A stretch of DNA of 64,000 bases, from contig DAITVZ010000011.1 of the NCBI GenBank assembly GCA_036841525.1, forward strand, positions 15,871 through 79,870. Direction: 5' to 3'. This stretch comes from JAAYEA01 sp012689325. Its GTDB lineage: Bacteria > Chloroflexota > Anaerolineae > JAAYEA01. The translations under genes were made by a program, and so were the position numbers. Positions 41,501 through 50,201 of the stretch are shown here, in pieces; positions within the stretch are counted from its first letter, which is position 1; every line of letters begins with the position of its first letter. Below the pieces are notes generated by a model. It was not told where the DNA came from, searched no databases, and saw nothing but the letters and a program-made list of their open reading frames with translations.

Positions 41501-42301
41501 ATGACGCGAGCGACGCAAGATGGCCTTGCCGAGCAGTACCGCGACGACCGCAACCTGAACGCCCGGCTGGCGCTGCACCAGCGTTTCAGCGTCAACCGCT
41601 ACGGCTGGCAGCCGTGGCTCTTCGATCAACTCGCCTTTCCCAGCCAGGCGCGCATCCTGGAGGTGGGCTGCGGCCCCGGCGACCTCTGGCGTCGCAACGC
41701 CTCGCGCATCCCGGCCGGGTGGCGGCTCCTGCTAACGGACCTCTCCGCGGGCATGGCGGCCGCGGCGCGGCGTAACCTCGCCGAGCAGGTGGGGGTTATG
41801 GCAGTTGGTGTCGCCGATGCGCAGGATCTGCCTTTTTGCAGCGCGTCTTTCGACGCCGTGATCGCCAACCACATGCTCTACCATGTGCCGGATCGCTCTC
41901 GGGCGCTGGCCGAACTGGCGCGGGCTCTGCGTCCCGGCGGCTGTCTGGTCGCGGCAACCAACGGCGAGCGGAACATGGCCGAGTTGGGAACCCTGGTGCG
42001 CGGCTTCGATCCCACCATCCGATGGGAGCAGTACGCCGCCGGCTTTACCCTCCAGAACGGCGCGGCCCAGCTCGCGCCCTGGTTCGCGCGTGTGGAGCGC
42101 CTGATCTATGAGGATGGCCTGGTCATCACCGAGGCCGAGCCCTTGGTGGCCTACGTCCTTTCGATGCAGGGCAATGCCACTCAGCGCCTGTCCGGCGACC
42201 AGGCCGCCGCCTTTGCGGATTATGTGCAGCGAATCCTGGCGCGCGATGGCGCCATTCGCATTGGCAAAGAGGCTGGGATGTTTCGCGCCTGGCGCAGTTG
42301 A
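41501..42301 (+). CDS. SAM-dependent methyltransferase (UbiE-like)
   Basis: 266-residue class I methyltransferase. Motif I is ILEVGCGPGDLW (53-64), an acidic residue follows in LLTDLSAGM, DAQDLPFCSASFDAVIANHMLYH is motif II/III, and ALRPGGCLVAAT motif IV. It is a Methyltransf_11 domain with a C-terminal helical region. The start ATG 41501 follows GGGAGTGAG. It is co-transcribed with the exporter, so the methylated product may be the exported compound or part of a resistance modification. Confidence 0.9.
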   Translation: MTRATQDGLAEQYRDDRNLNARLALHQRFSVNRYGWQPWLFDQLAFPSQARILEVGCGPGDLWRRNASRIPAGWRLLLTDLSAGMAAAARRNLAEQVGVMAVGVADAQDLPFCSASFDAVIANHMLYHVPDRSRALAELARALRPGGCLVAATNGERNMAELGTLVRGFDPTIRWEQYAAGFTLQNGAAQLAPWFARVERLIYEDGLVITEAEPLVAYVLSMQGNATQRLSGDQAAAFADYVQRILARDGAIRIGKEAGMFRAWRS

Positions 42302-42311
42302 GGAGCGCATC

Positions 42312-43163
42312 ATGGATCTACTGGATATCGTGCGGCGCGATCCGCGCCCGGAGCCGTGGGGCGAGGGGGATAACATCCCCTGGCACGAGCCCGCCTTTTC
42401 CGCGCGGATGCTCCGGGAGCACCTCTCTCAGGCCCATGACGCGGCCAGTCGCCGCCTGCCCAAGGTGCAGGCCCACGTGGCCTGGATCCACAGCCACGTG
42501 CTGGGAGGCCAGCCGGCGCGCATCCTGGACCTCGGCTGCGGCCCCGGCCTCTATAGCAGCCGCCTGGCGCAGATGGGCCACTCCTGCCTGGGCATCGACT
42601 ACTCGCCGGCTTCCGTCGCTTACGCCAGGGAGACGGCCGCGCGCGAGGGTCTGGACTGCACCTACCGCCTGGAAGACATGCGCGCCGCCGACTATGGTCG
42701 GGGCTTTGGGCTGGCCATGTTGCTCTATGGCGAGCTGAACGTTTTTCGCCCGGAGGATGCACGCGGGATCCTCTCCAAGGCCTGGCAGGCCCTGATTCCC
42801 GGCGGGCAGCTCCTGCTGGAGCCTTCCACCGAACAGGGACTCCGGCGAGCCGAGCCCGGGGGCCGCCGATGGTTCACCAGCGAGAGCGGGCTATTCGGGG
42901 AGCGCCCATACCTCCGCCTGCAAGAGACCCTCTGGTCCACTGACGGCCAGACCGTGACCGTCCGCCACTATGTCATAGACGCCGCCAGCGGAGAGGTGAC
43001 GCGCTACGCCCAGACCCTGCAAGCATACGCCGAAGGGGCCTACCGCGAGCTGTTGGAGAGTTGTGGGTTCGGCGATATCATTTGCTATCCCTCGCTATTG
43101 GGCAAAGACGACCCGGAGCAGCCTGACTTTGTGGCGCTCGTCGCCCGCAAGCCACAGGATTGA
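42312..43163 (+). CDS. SAM-dependent methyltransferase
   Basis: 283-residue class I methyltransferase, distinct from its upstream neighbour. ILDLGCGPGLYSSRLA is at 71-86, CLGIDYSPASVAYAR is motif II, and EDMRAADYGRGFGLAMLLY carries motif III. The last third (about 190-283) is beta-rich and may bind the acceptor. GAGGAGCG precedes ATG 42312. Two methyltransferases in tandem behind an exporter suggest modification of one small molecule at two positions; no biosynthetic genes are adjacent. Confidence 0.9.
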   Translation: MDLLDIVRRDPRPEPWGEGDNIPWHEPAFSARMLREHLSQAHDAASRRLPKVQAHVAWIHSHVLGGQPARILDLGCGPGLYSSRLAQMGHSCLGIDYSPASVAYARETAAREGLDCTYRLEDMRAADYGRGFGLAMLLYGELNVFRPEDARGILSKAWQALIPGGQLLLEPSTEQGLRRAEPGGRRWFTSESGLFGERPYLRLQETLWSTDGQTVTVRHYVIDAASGEVTRYAQTLQAYAEGAYRELLESCGFGDIICYPSLLGKDDPEQPDFVALVARKPQD

Positions 43164-43186
43164 TGAATGGAGGAGCGATCATCGTG

Positions 43187-43765
43187 ATGATGCTGGACAG
43201 ATTGCTTCATGGCCCGCGGGTCTACCTGGCCCCGCTGACCTCTCGTGACCTGCCGACGATGGCCCAGTGGTACCAAGACTCGGGTTTCCTGCGCCTCTTT
43301 GACGCCGACCCGGCCTATCCGCGCGCCGAGTCCGAGCTGACGGAGTGGCTGGACAAGGCGCGCCGGGGCGGGGATAGCTATGCCTTTGGCATCCGCTTGA
43401 TCGACCGCAACGAACTGATCGGCCTGATCGAACTGGACGAGATCTCCTGGTCCAATGGGGTCTGCGGCCTGGCCATCGCCATCGGCGAGCGGGGATACTG
43501 GCGCAAGGGGTACGGGCAGGAGGCGGCGCGGCTGGCGCTGGGCTTTGCCTTTGGCGAGCTGAACCTGCACCGCGTTCAGGCGACGATCCTGGGCTATAAC
43601 GAGCGCTCCATCCGCATGTTCGAGCGGCTGGGCTTCAGGCGCGAGGGGACCTTCCGCGAGTTCCTGCACCGCGATGGGCAGCGCCACGACATGCACCTCT
43701 ATGGCCTGCTGCGCCCCGAGTGGGAGGCCCGGCCGCCCGAGGCGCCGGACGGCCAGGCCCACTAG
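43187..43765 (+). CDS. RimJ/RimL-like GNAT acetyltransferase
   Basis: 192 residues. AIAIGERGYWRKGYGQEAARLAL is the acetyl-CoA loop, NLHRVQATILGYNERSIRMFERLGF is the classical RimL-type core, and REGTFREFLHRDG completes it. This family also includes spermidine and antibiotic N-acetyltransferases. ATG 43187 is favoured because GGAGGAG lies about eleven bases upstream; the TTG at 43160 overlaps the previous stop. It is the last gene of the exporter operon. Confidence 0.92.
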   Translation: MMLDRLLHGPRVYLAPLTSRDLPTMAQWYQDSGFLRLFDADPAYPRAESELTEWLDKARRGGDSYAFGIRLIDRNELIGLIELDEISWSNGVCGLAIAIGERGYWRKGYGQEAARLALGFAFGELNLHRVQATILGYNERSIRMFERLGFRREGTFREFLHRDGQRHDMHLYGLLRPEWEARPPEAPDGQAH

Positions 43766-43774
43766 GCCGCGGAG

Positions 43775-44605
43775 CTAACCGTACTTGCGCACATAGGCCG
43801 CGTTCAGCGCCGCCTGATCCTCGTATTCGGGGTACATCCCCACGATCACCGCGTCGGTGGCCTTGATCTGTCCCAGCGTGGAGGCGAATGCCTGCTCCAC
43901 CTGCACCTGGTCCTCGCACAGCCGCCCCGCTGCCAGCAGCTTGAACGCCAAGCAAGGCTTGTCGGATCGGCGAATCGCCGCCAGCATCCGCGCCGGGTCG
44001 CCCGCGAGAAACACCTTTTTCGGCGGCTCTGGCGGATTCGGCATGATGGTCTTGATGTCTTGCTCGCTGCGGGTGACCTGGTACAGGCAGCACATGAAAA
44101 AGTCCACGTCCCATCCCTCATCCAGGACGTGATCCAGCACCACCGGCATGTGCATGGAGACGCCGACCATGGCCCCACTGTCGCGCACCTTTTTGCAGAA
44201 CTCGCGCACCTCATTGATCCGCCCCTGTTTCCACAGCGAGTCGGTGACGCCGCCATGGTGGGCGATGGCGATGGCGCCGGCATCGGCCAGCCGCCGGACC
44301 AGGTGCGGGTCCTTGTCGGTCTCTTGCGCCAGCGAGATGAACTGCATCTTGCCGCCCTGCTCGCGGAAGGCCCTCAGCACGTCCAGGTTGACCGCCGTCG
44401 CCTGCCAGGTGTTGATGCCCAGCCCCTGGGCCCGCCACAGCAGCTCGAGGATCCGCTCCTGGGTAAAGTAGCGCCGCATCTGGTTATCCAGGAAGCGCGA
44501 GAGGTGCGAGATGGCATTGCACGGATTGGAGCCCAGGATCAGCCTCGAAATGGTGTAGGGGCCAAAGGGCACCTGCGGCATGTCCGGGCGAATCGGTTGG
44601 TTCAT
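43775..44605 (-). CDS. TIM-barrel protein, aldo/keto-reductase-like fold, unknown function
   Basis: 276-residue protein. ISRLILGSNPCNAISHLSRF and the alternating strand/helix pattern are like aldo/keto reductases, but the Asp-Tyr-Lys-His tetrad is not apparent. GVSMHMPVVLDHVLDEG, DVDFFMCCLYQVTR and KVFLAGDPARMLAAIRR are distinctive blocks. Start at 44605 follows GGAGGCG. It is the last gene of the NfeD-flotillin-PL22-IolB-Gfo/Idh operon, 30 bases after the Gfo/Idh gene, so a role in sugar or uronate processing is likely. No cofactor motif could be assigned. Confidence 0.65.
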   Translation of the reverse strand: MNQPIRPDMPQVPFGPYTISRLILGSNPCNAISHLSRFLDNQMRRYFTQERILELLWRAQGLGINTWQATAVNLDVLRAFREQGGKMQFISLAQETDKDPHLVRRLADAGAIAIAHHGGVTDSLWKQGRINEVREFCKKVRDSGAMVGVSMHMPVVLDHVLDEGWDVDFFMCCLYQVTRSEQDIKTIMPNPPEPPKKVFLAGDPARMLAAIRRSDKPCLAFKLLAAGRLCEDQVQVEQAFASTLGQIKATDAVIVGMYPEYEDQAALNAAYVRKYG

Positions 44606-44635
44606 GAGCGCCTCCACAAAGCGGATGGGTTACGG

Positions 44636-45769
44636 TCAGTCAAAGGAAGGGATCGCGACCAGCGCTCCGCCCGCCATGGCCGATTCGTGCGCGCAGATGC
44701 CCGCCGCCGTCCAGTTGGCCGCGGTGATGGCGTCGACCCGGGGCCGGCGCCGCTCGACGATGCTGCGCACGAACTCGTGCACGAGGTGCGGGTGCGAGCC
44801 ATGATGGCCGCCTCCCTGCTCAAAGGACAGATGCCGCTCATCCTCGCCATAGACAAAGCGCCGGGTGTAGCGCCCCACCGCCGGCGGCAGCAGGTCGGCA
44901 TGGTCGGGCGGCGCCGGGCGCTCGACCGTCACCGCGCGCTTGTCCCCCGGGCGAACCGGGCTCATCTGGAAGAGGAGCGGATCCTCGTTCTCCATCTGCC
45001 ACTCATAGCAGGCGTCCTCGCCATAGATGGCAAAGCTCTCCATGTACGGGCGGGCGCAATGAAAGAGCGAGCGCGTCACTTCCGCGGCCAGCCCTGGCTC
45101 GGCCAACCGATAGAGAGCCGTCTCGATGGGATAGGGGTTGCCGTAGGGCTCGCGCAGCTCGGGGCGCATCTGGCCGGAGCCAAGACAGTGAACCTGGGCC
45201 GCGCGAGTCCCAGCGAGAGCCAAAAGCGGCGCGATCGCGTGGGTGGCATACCACATCGGCGGCAGGCCCGCCCAGTACGGTGGCCAGCGCTCCATATCCT
45301 GATAGTGGGCGCCGCGCAGGAACTGGATGCGGCCAAAGGCGCCCTGCGCCTTCAGCTCCTGAGCATAGAGGAACTGCCGCGTGTACACGGCGGTCTCCAT
45401 CATCATATAGTTGCGACCTGAGGAGCGCTGGGCGGCGATGATGGCCTGGAGATCGGCGATGCTCGTCGCCATGGGCACGGTCGAGGCGCAGTGCTTGCCG
45501 GACCCCAGCACGGCGACGGCCTGCCGAGCGTGGTCGGGAATGCCAGAGACCAGATGCACGGCGTCGATCTCGGCCGAGGCGATCACCTGCTCGATATCCG
45601 CCATCCGCCGCCGGACGCCGAAGCGGTCGCCGATGCGAGAGAGGCGCGCGCCGTCCTGATCGCAGATCGTGACGGCGCGCACGTCCGGATGGTCCAGGTA
45701 GATCGGGACGAACTCGGCGCCGAAACCAAGCCCCACCACCGCCACATGCAGGCCCTTGCTCGCGCCCAT
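44636..45769 (-). CDS. Gfo/Idh/MocA family oxidoreductase
   Basis: 377-residue NAD(P)-dependent sugar or sugar-acid dehydrogenase. VAVVGLGFGAEF is the dinucleotide loop; CASTVPMATSIADL takes the place of the usual EKP motif. METAVYTRQFLYAQEL and RGAHYQDMERW begin the substrate domain, and YATHAIAPLLAL has the catalytic-site His. The unusual replacement of EKPxA by VPMAT suggests an altered cofactor or activity. It follows the IolB gene by 20 bases in the uronate operon. Confidence 0.88.
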   Translation of the reverse strand: MGASKGLHVAVVGLGFGAEFVPIYLDHPDVRAVTICDQDGARLSRIGDRFGVRRRMADIEQVIASAEIDAVHLVSGIPDHARQAVAVLGSGKHCASTVPMATSIADLQAIIAAQRSSGRNYMMMETAVYTRQFLYAQELKAQGAFGRIQFLRGAHYQDMERWPPYWAGLPPMWYATHAIAPLLALAGTRAAQVHCLGSGQMRPELREPYGNPYPIETALYRLAEPGLAAEVTRSLFHCARPYMESFAIYGEDACYEWQMENEDPLLFQMSPVRPGDKRAVTVERPAPPDHADLLPPAVGRYTRRFVYGEDERHLSFEQGGGHHGSHPHLVHEFVRSIVERRRPRVDAITAANWTAAGICAHESAMAGGALVAIPSFD

Positions 45770-45789
45770 CTCGCCGTCCTTTCGCCCGG

Positions 45790-46608
45790 CTAGTGCCCCA
45801 GTTCTTTCAGCAGCGGGACCGTCTTGTTGACCCAGCCCAGCGCGGCGTCATCCAGGGTGGCCTGGATGCGATGCTCGCCCGCCAGGAACCAGAGGTAATA
45901 GGTCATATACCCGGGCGCGCTGACCACCGTGTGATAGCCTTTGGGAGCCATCAGGATGGTGTTGTCGCGCACCGTATAGTTCTCCTCCACCCCGTCGCTG
46001 TTATAGTAGCGGCAGATGCCAAAACCCTCCCCGGGCGAGACGCGGAAGAAATAGTCCTCTTCGTGCGCCGCCTCGCGCGGCAGGTCCTCCACCTCGTGCC
46101 GGTGCGGCGGGAAGGTGCTCCAGTTGCCGCTGGGCGTGAACGTCTCGCCCACGATCAGCCGCCGGGCCGGCAGCTCTGGCTGCCCGGCCAGGGTGAGGAT
46201 CTGGTTGAAGTAGCGCTTGAAGTTGGCCGCGCCCCAAATGCCGCTGGTTACCTTGTCCGGGCCGATGACGTACGGCTCGGCCTTCAGGTCGCTCGGCGCG
46301 CTGGGCAGGGCGATCTCCACGGCGCTCTCCGCCTTGATCGTATAGCTGGCCCCCGCCGGAAGATAGACCGAGTGCGGCTTGCCCGCAAAGACGTTGGGCC
46401 GCCCGCCGACCTTTTCGAAACGCTTCCCAGCCACCTCAAAGGTCGCCTTGCCGCCCAGGATCACCGCCAGCACCTCGCGGTCGCCGGTCTTGCCGGAGAA
46501 GGACTCTCCTGCCGAAAGCTTGAGCAGGTCAAACCCCAGCAGCCTGCAGGGGTTATGGGGCAGGCCATTCAGCCCATTGTTGGCGCTGAGCGTCGCAAAG
46601 TACTTCAT
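45790..46608 (-). CDS. IolB-family 5-deoxy-glucuronate isomerase
   Basis: 272-residue bicupin isomerase. The metal-site block SGNWSTFPPHRHEVEDLP followed by EEDYFF is nearly identical in layout to IolB (SGNWSSYPPHKHD), which converts 5-deoxy-D-glucuronate to 5-dehydro-2-deoxy-gluconate in inositol catabolism. No other iol gene is present. The upstream PL22 lyase would release an unsaturated ketouronate that KduI, a cupin relative, normally isomerises; this protein may do that job. AAGGAGGAG precedes the ATG. Confidence 0.9.
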   Translation of the reverse strand: MKYFATLSANNGLNGLPHNPCRLLGFDLLKLSAGESFSGKTGDREVLAVILGGKATFEVAGKRFEKVGGRPNVFAGKPHSVYLPAGASYTIKAESAVEIALPSAPSDLKAEPYVIGPDKVTSGIWGAANFKRYFNQILTLAGQPELPARRLIVGETFTPSGNWSTFPPHRHEVEDLPREAAHEEDYFFRVSPGEGFGICRYYNSDGVEENYTVRDNTILMAPKGYHTVVSAPGYMTYYLWFLAGEHRIQATLDDAALGWVNKTVPLLKELGH

Positions 46609-46659
46609 GTCTCCTCCTTGCTAGTTATGTCGAGTTTCGCGCGGGCTCCTGTGCCCGTC

Positions 46660-47826
46660 CTACGGCTCGACCATGTACAGGTTCACCTTGCCGCCCGCAT
46701 CCGACGCATAGATGATCCGGCTGCCGTCCCAGCTCCAGGTAGGGTGGCAGTGGGAGCTCTGCGTGTGCCAGGAGGTGCCGTGGCTGCAAAGCACCCGCAG
46801 CTCGGGCTGCGCGCCCGAGATGTCGATGAGCACCAGGTCGTCCACGTCATCGCCCACCAGGATGGTGTTGTCCGGATTGGCGTGATAGTGGTTGCAGTAA
46901 TAGGGCATGTCGATGCGCTTGACCACCTTGCCCTTGCGGTCGGCCAGCCCGACGAAGGGGATCATGGTGCTGGCCTTCACGGCGACTTCGGTGGCCACCG
47001 CCTGGGTGCGGCTCGAGGTGATGGTGCCGTCGTGGCCAGGGCCGCGGTCGTCGAAAAAGATGTAGCCGTCTTGCGTCCAGAACTCGTGCCCCACCGAGTC
47101 CTGCTCGTCCTGGCGAAAGCAGGGCTTGGCCTCGCGCGAGACGAAATCCAGCAGCCAGATGCGCTGCGTGACCAGGTGCCAGGGGCCCTCATGACAAAAG
47201 GTGGCGATGGTGCTATCGTCGGGGCAGAACTGGAAGTGGCCCAGCCAATGGGTATCCCGATGCACGTCCAGGGCGCCGGAGCCGTCCAGGTAGGCCAGGG
47301 TGATGCGCCCATCCTTGACCAGGTAATAGCTCTCCTTGAACCCGGTATAGTTGGGCCCCCGCGGCACGTTCACCCTTTCGTTGCGGGCGAAGGCGATGTA
47401 ACGCCGGTTGGCCGCGATGGAGGCCATCCCCACGGAAAAGTCGCCCGTCTCCTCATAGACCGGAGCGCTCTTGCCGGTGACGGTGTCCAGGCACTTGATC
47501 GTCTTGCCCACCGAATAGACCACCAGCCGGCTATCTGGGGTCTTGGTGACCCCGCCGACGGACTGGGGCTCGTCGGTGAGCTGCACCGACTCGCCGGTTC
47601 CTAGGTCCATGCGGTAGACGTTATAGTGCGGCGCGTCTTGCGGCGCCTTGTCCTGCCCGCTCGCCCGGTCCGAGATATAGATGATCTCGTTCTTCTGGCT
47701 ATCGAACGAGTTCTCGGTAAAGTAGAGGTGCACGTTGTTCCCGGTGGACGTCAGTTGGCGAATGGTCCTGCCGGTCTTGGCGTCCTTGAACTCGCGCTGC
47801 TCTGATTTCCACTTGCGCCCGATCAT
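46660..47826 (-). CDS. PL22-like oligogalacturonate lyase family protein (beta-propeller)
   Basis: 388-residue seven-bladed beta-propeller related to oligogalacturonide lyases (PL22). These cleave unsaturated digalacturonate to 5-keto-4-deoxyuronate using Mn2+ and a His-rich site. HWLGHFQFCPDD, ATFCHEGPW, VGHEFWTQDGYIFFDD and CNHYHANPDN are the likely metal/catalytic regions. No signal peptide, consistent with cytosolic Ogl. Its ATG overlaps the flotillin stop (ATGA), so it is translated together with a membrane scaffold protein. Confidence 0.85.
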   Translation of the reverse strand: MIGRKWKSEQREFKDAKTGRTIRQLTSTGNNVHLYFTENSFDSQKNEIIYISDRASGQDKAPQDAPHYNVYRMDLGTGESVQLTDEPQSVGGVTKTPDSRLVVYSVGKTIKCLDTVTGKSAPVYEETGDFSVGMASIAANRRYIAFARNERVNVPRGPNYTGFKESYYLVKDGRITLAYLDGSGALDVHRDTHWLGHFQFCPDDSTIATFCHEGPWHLVTQRIWLLDFVSREAKPCFRQDEQDSVGHEFWTQDGYIFFDDRGPGHDGTITSSRTQAVATEVAVKASTMIPFVGLADRKGKVVKRIDMPYYCNHYHANPDNTILVGDDVDDLVLIDISGAQPELRVLCSHGTSWHTQSSHCHPTWSWDGSRIIYASDAGGKVNLYMVEP

Positions 47827-49286
47827 GCGGTCTCATCCTCGCTTTTCTCGCTAGGTCCAGCCACTTCCTCAGCCTTCTGGTCCCCGTCTCTGCCCACGGC
47901 GCCCAAGAAACCCGGCAGATCCAGCCCAGCCAGTTTGGCCACCTCGTGCATCGGCGGCAACACCCCCACAAGGCTGCGGCCCAAACCCGAAAGGCCGCCC
48001 TCGCCGCTGCCGCCATCCCAGACCACCACCTTTTCTAGGGGCAGGTTCTGAATCGCCTGCGCCTGCACGCCGGCCACCTCGACCAGCTTCTCGATGACCA
48101 ACAGCGCCGCGGCGCCGGAGGAGCCGCCAGCGGCCTTGACCAGCTCCAGGTAGCCCTGCGCCTTCGCGGCGAGCTGGGCCTCGATGCCCTTCGCCTCGGC
48201 CTGCATCCGCAAGAGGATGGCATCCGCCTCGCCCTGAGCGATCCGAATGAGTCGCTCGCGCTCGGCGTCCGCGGCGATCAGCACGCTCTCCCGATCGGCA
48301 TTGGCGGGCACGACGATCTCGGCCTGCAGCCGGGCTTCCTCGCGCTTGGCGCGAGCCAACTCGGCCTCGCGCTGGGCGCTTTCCTCCGCCACGCGGATGC
48401 TGCCGTCGGCCACCCTTCCCGCCGACTGGGCCTTGCCGCGGGCCTCTTCCTCGGCCACGCGCTGCTGCGCCTCATAGGCGGCGCGCTTGGCCGCGTTCCC
48501 AGTCTCTACCTCCACCGCCTCGCGGTCGTACTGCGAGGTCACCTGCCGGCGGTCGCGGTCCGCTTCCTTCTCGCCGATCACCGCCGCCGCGTCTGCGGCA
48601 GCCACGGCACGACGGCGGTCGCGATCCCGCTCGGCCACGCCCGTCTTGCCCATCCGCTCCTGCTCGGCCACGTCCACCAACGCCTGGTTGATCGCCTCCG
48701 CCGCGGCCTTTTTGCCGAGGGCCACGATGTAGCCGGACTCGTCCTGGATATCGCGGATGTTGACGTTGATCGCCGTCAGGCCGATCTTTTCCAGTTCGGT
48801 AGAGACCGCGTCATTGACCTTGGCCATGAACGCTTGCCGGTCGCGGTTGATCTCCTCGATGGCCATGGTGGCGATCACGGCGCGCATCTGGCCAAGGATG
48901 ATGTCCTGGGCCTGCTCCTTGATCTCTTGCTGGCTGAGCCCCAGCAGGCGCACCGCCGCGTTCTGCATCAGCCCTTCCTCGGTCGAGATGGCTGCGGTGA
49001 CCGTGGTGGGCACGGTCACGCGGATGTTCTCGCGGGAGAGGGCGTTGGTCAGCTCGATGGGCACGACGAACGGCTCCAGGTCCAGGTAGGCATAGTCCTG
49101 CACCACCGGCCAGACGAACGCGGCGCCGCCGTGGATGGTGCGCGCGGCGCCCCGCCCCGTCTTGCCAAAGATCACCAGCACCTTGTTGGATGGGCAACGC
49201 CGGTAACGTGTCACCAGCGTCATGAACAGCACAATGATGATAACTGCCAGCAAGAACGCCAAGAAGATCTCGATTGGGAAACCCAC
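47823..49286 (-). CDS. Flotillin family SPFH protein (YuaG/FloT-like)
   Basis: 487-residue membrane-microdomain scaffold. One N-terminal helix (about 5-27) anchors it, the SPFH domain covers about 30-210 (VLVIFGKTGRG, HGGAAFVWPVVQDYAYLDLEP), and a long Ala/Glu/Arg coiled coil runs from about 210 to 375. A Gly-rich flexible tail ends the protein. Length and layout match bacterial FloT. It is encoded directly behind an NfeD-like gene, the known YuaF-YuaG pairing, but here it is also coupled to PL22 by an ATGA overlap, which is unusual. Confidence 0.94.
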   Translation of the reverse strand: MGFPIEIFLAFLLAVIIIVLFMTLVTRYRRCPSNKVLVIFGKTGRGAARTIHGGAAFVWPVVQDYAYLDLEPFVVPIELTNALSRENIRVTVPTTVTAAISTEEGLMQNAAVRLLGLSQQEIKEQAQDIILGQMRAVIATMAIEEINRDRQAFMAKVNDAVSTELEKIGLTAINVNIRDIQDESGYIVALGKKAAAEAINQALVDVAEQERMGKTGVAERDRDRRRAVAAADAAAVIGEKEADRDRRQVTSQYDREAVEVETGNAAKRAAYEAQQRVAEEEARGKAQSAGRVADGSIRVAEESAQREAELARAKREEARLQAEIVVPANADRESVLIAADAERERLIRIAQGEADAILLRMQAEAKGIEAQLAAKAQGYLELVKAAGGSSGAAALLVIEKLVEVAGVQAQAIQNLPLEKVVVWDGGSGEGGLSGLGRSLVGVLPPMHEVAKLAGLDLPGFLGAVGRDGDQKAEEVAGPSEKSEDETA

Positions 49287-49330
49287 TGCTGCTCCTCCTT
49301 ATTGCGAATAGTGGCTGGCTGCGCGGCGAA

Positions 49331-49981
49331 TCACGCTGATTCGCTCTCCAGCTCCTTCTCGACCTCCAGAATGCCATCACCGGACTTGAGTTTGACGCGG
49401 ACCACCGTGCCCGCCGGCAGGGCGCCCCCGTCCGCGCTGCGCGCTCGCACAAAACTCACCACCCCGTTAACCAGCACCCGAACCTGCCCCAGGCCTCCGG
49501 ACGGGATGTCGATATAGACCAACCCAACGCTTCCCACGGCGCTGCGCACGTCGGCGTTGCCCTCTTCGGTCAGTCGCGGGAGCAACCAGAAGAACGAGGC
49601 GACGATCACCATCCCCGTCAACCCCCACACAATGGCGCGGCCCATCGCCGCCGCCGCGCCGTGATCCTGCGACAAATAGAGCGCCCCCGCCCAGCTAAAG
49701 AGCATGCCAAAGGCGAGGATCGACCGCACAGAAAGGAGGCGAAAAGTGGAGATGCCCGAGGCGTCCTCCACCAGGTTCGATCCGGGGTGCAGGTCGTCGA
49801 GATCGGCATCGGGATCGAGGTCCACGCCGGCATCGGTCCCGTCGGCATCGGCGCCCTCTCCCCCGCCCAGGGCCGTGAAAGAAGCCACGAGCTGCCAGAC
49901 AAAGATGGTGCTAAAGAATACCGCGGCCACGTAGAACCATCGGTTCAGGGCGGACAGCGAGTTCCACCAGGACCAGTCCAT
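49331..49981 (-). CDS. NfeD-like membrane protein (YuaF type)
   Basis: 216 residues. Helices at about 15-35, 80-100 and 108-130 surround an acidic Asp-rich loop (ADADGTDAGVDLDPDADLDD, about residues 45-64). The C-terminal OB-fold domain is typical of NfeD (GSVGLVYIDIPSGGLGQVRVLV and later AGTVVRVKLKSGDGILEVE). In bacilli YuaF partners with flotillin YuaG, the gene next door (44 bases). The second of two ATGs (49981) is chosen because GAGGAGG abuts the first. The Asp loop is not typical of short NfeD and may bind Ca2+. Confidence 0.85.
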   Translation of the reverse strand: MDWSWWNSLSALNRWFYVAAVFFSTIFVWQLVASFTALGGGEGADADGTDAGVDLDPDADLDDLHPGSNLVEDASGISTFRLLSVRSILAFGMLFSWAGALYLSQDHGAAAAMGRAIVWGLTGMVIVASFFWLLPRLTEEGNADVRSAVGSVGLVYIDIPSGGLGQVRVLVNGVVSFVRARSADGGALPAGTVVRVKLKSGDGILEVEKELESESA

Positions 49982-50142
49982 CATCCTCCTCTCGCACCCG
50001 CGGCGTCTGCGGGTGCACGCGCGCACTTTTCGGCGGCGCCGGGTTGCGAAGCGTCAACCACCAACCAGGCTCATTATGCGACAAACCCGGGGAAAAGGCG
50101 AATTGGTGTGGCACATGGGACTCGCCCAACTCGAGCTCGCGT

Positions 50143-50171
50143 TTGTGTCTTCGGTCCTTGCATGGTAGAAT
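50143..50171 (+). promoter_or_regulatory. Promoter of the PHP-MFS operon
   Basis: TTGTGT (50143-50148), 17 bases and TAGAAT (50166-50171), about 30 bases before the PHP-domain gene's ATG at 50202, which has TAAGGAGCG as RBS. Confidence 0.6.
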
Positions 50172-50201
50172 CGCGCTGTTATCTCACCTGTAAGGAGCGC
50201 C

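Noticed and set aside
43160..43186. TTG or ATG starts for the RimL-like gene at 43160/43163
   Set aside because: They overlap the previous stop and lie upstream of the GGAGGAG that serves the start at 43187.
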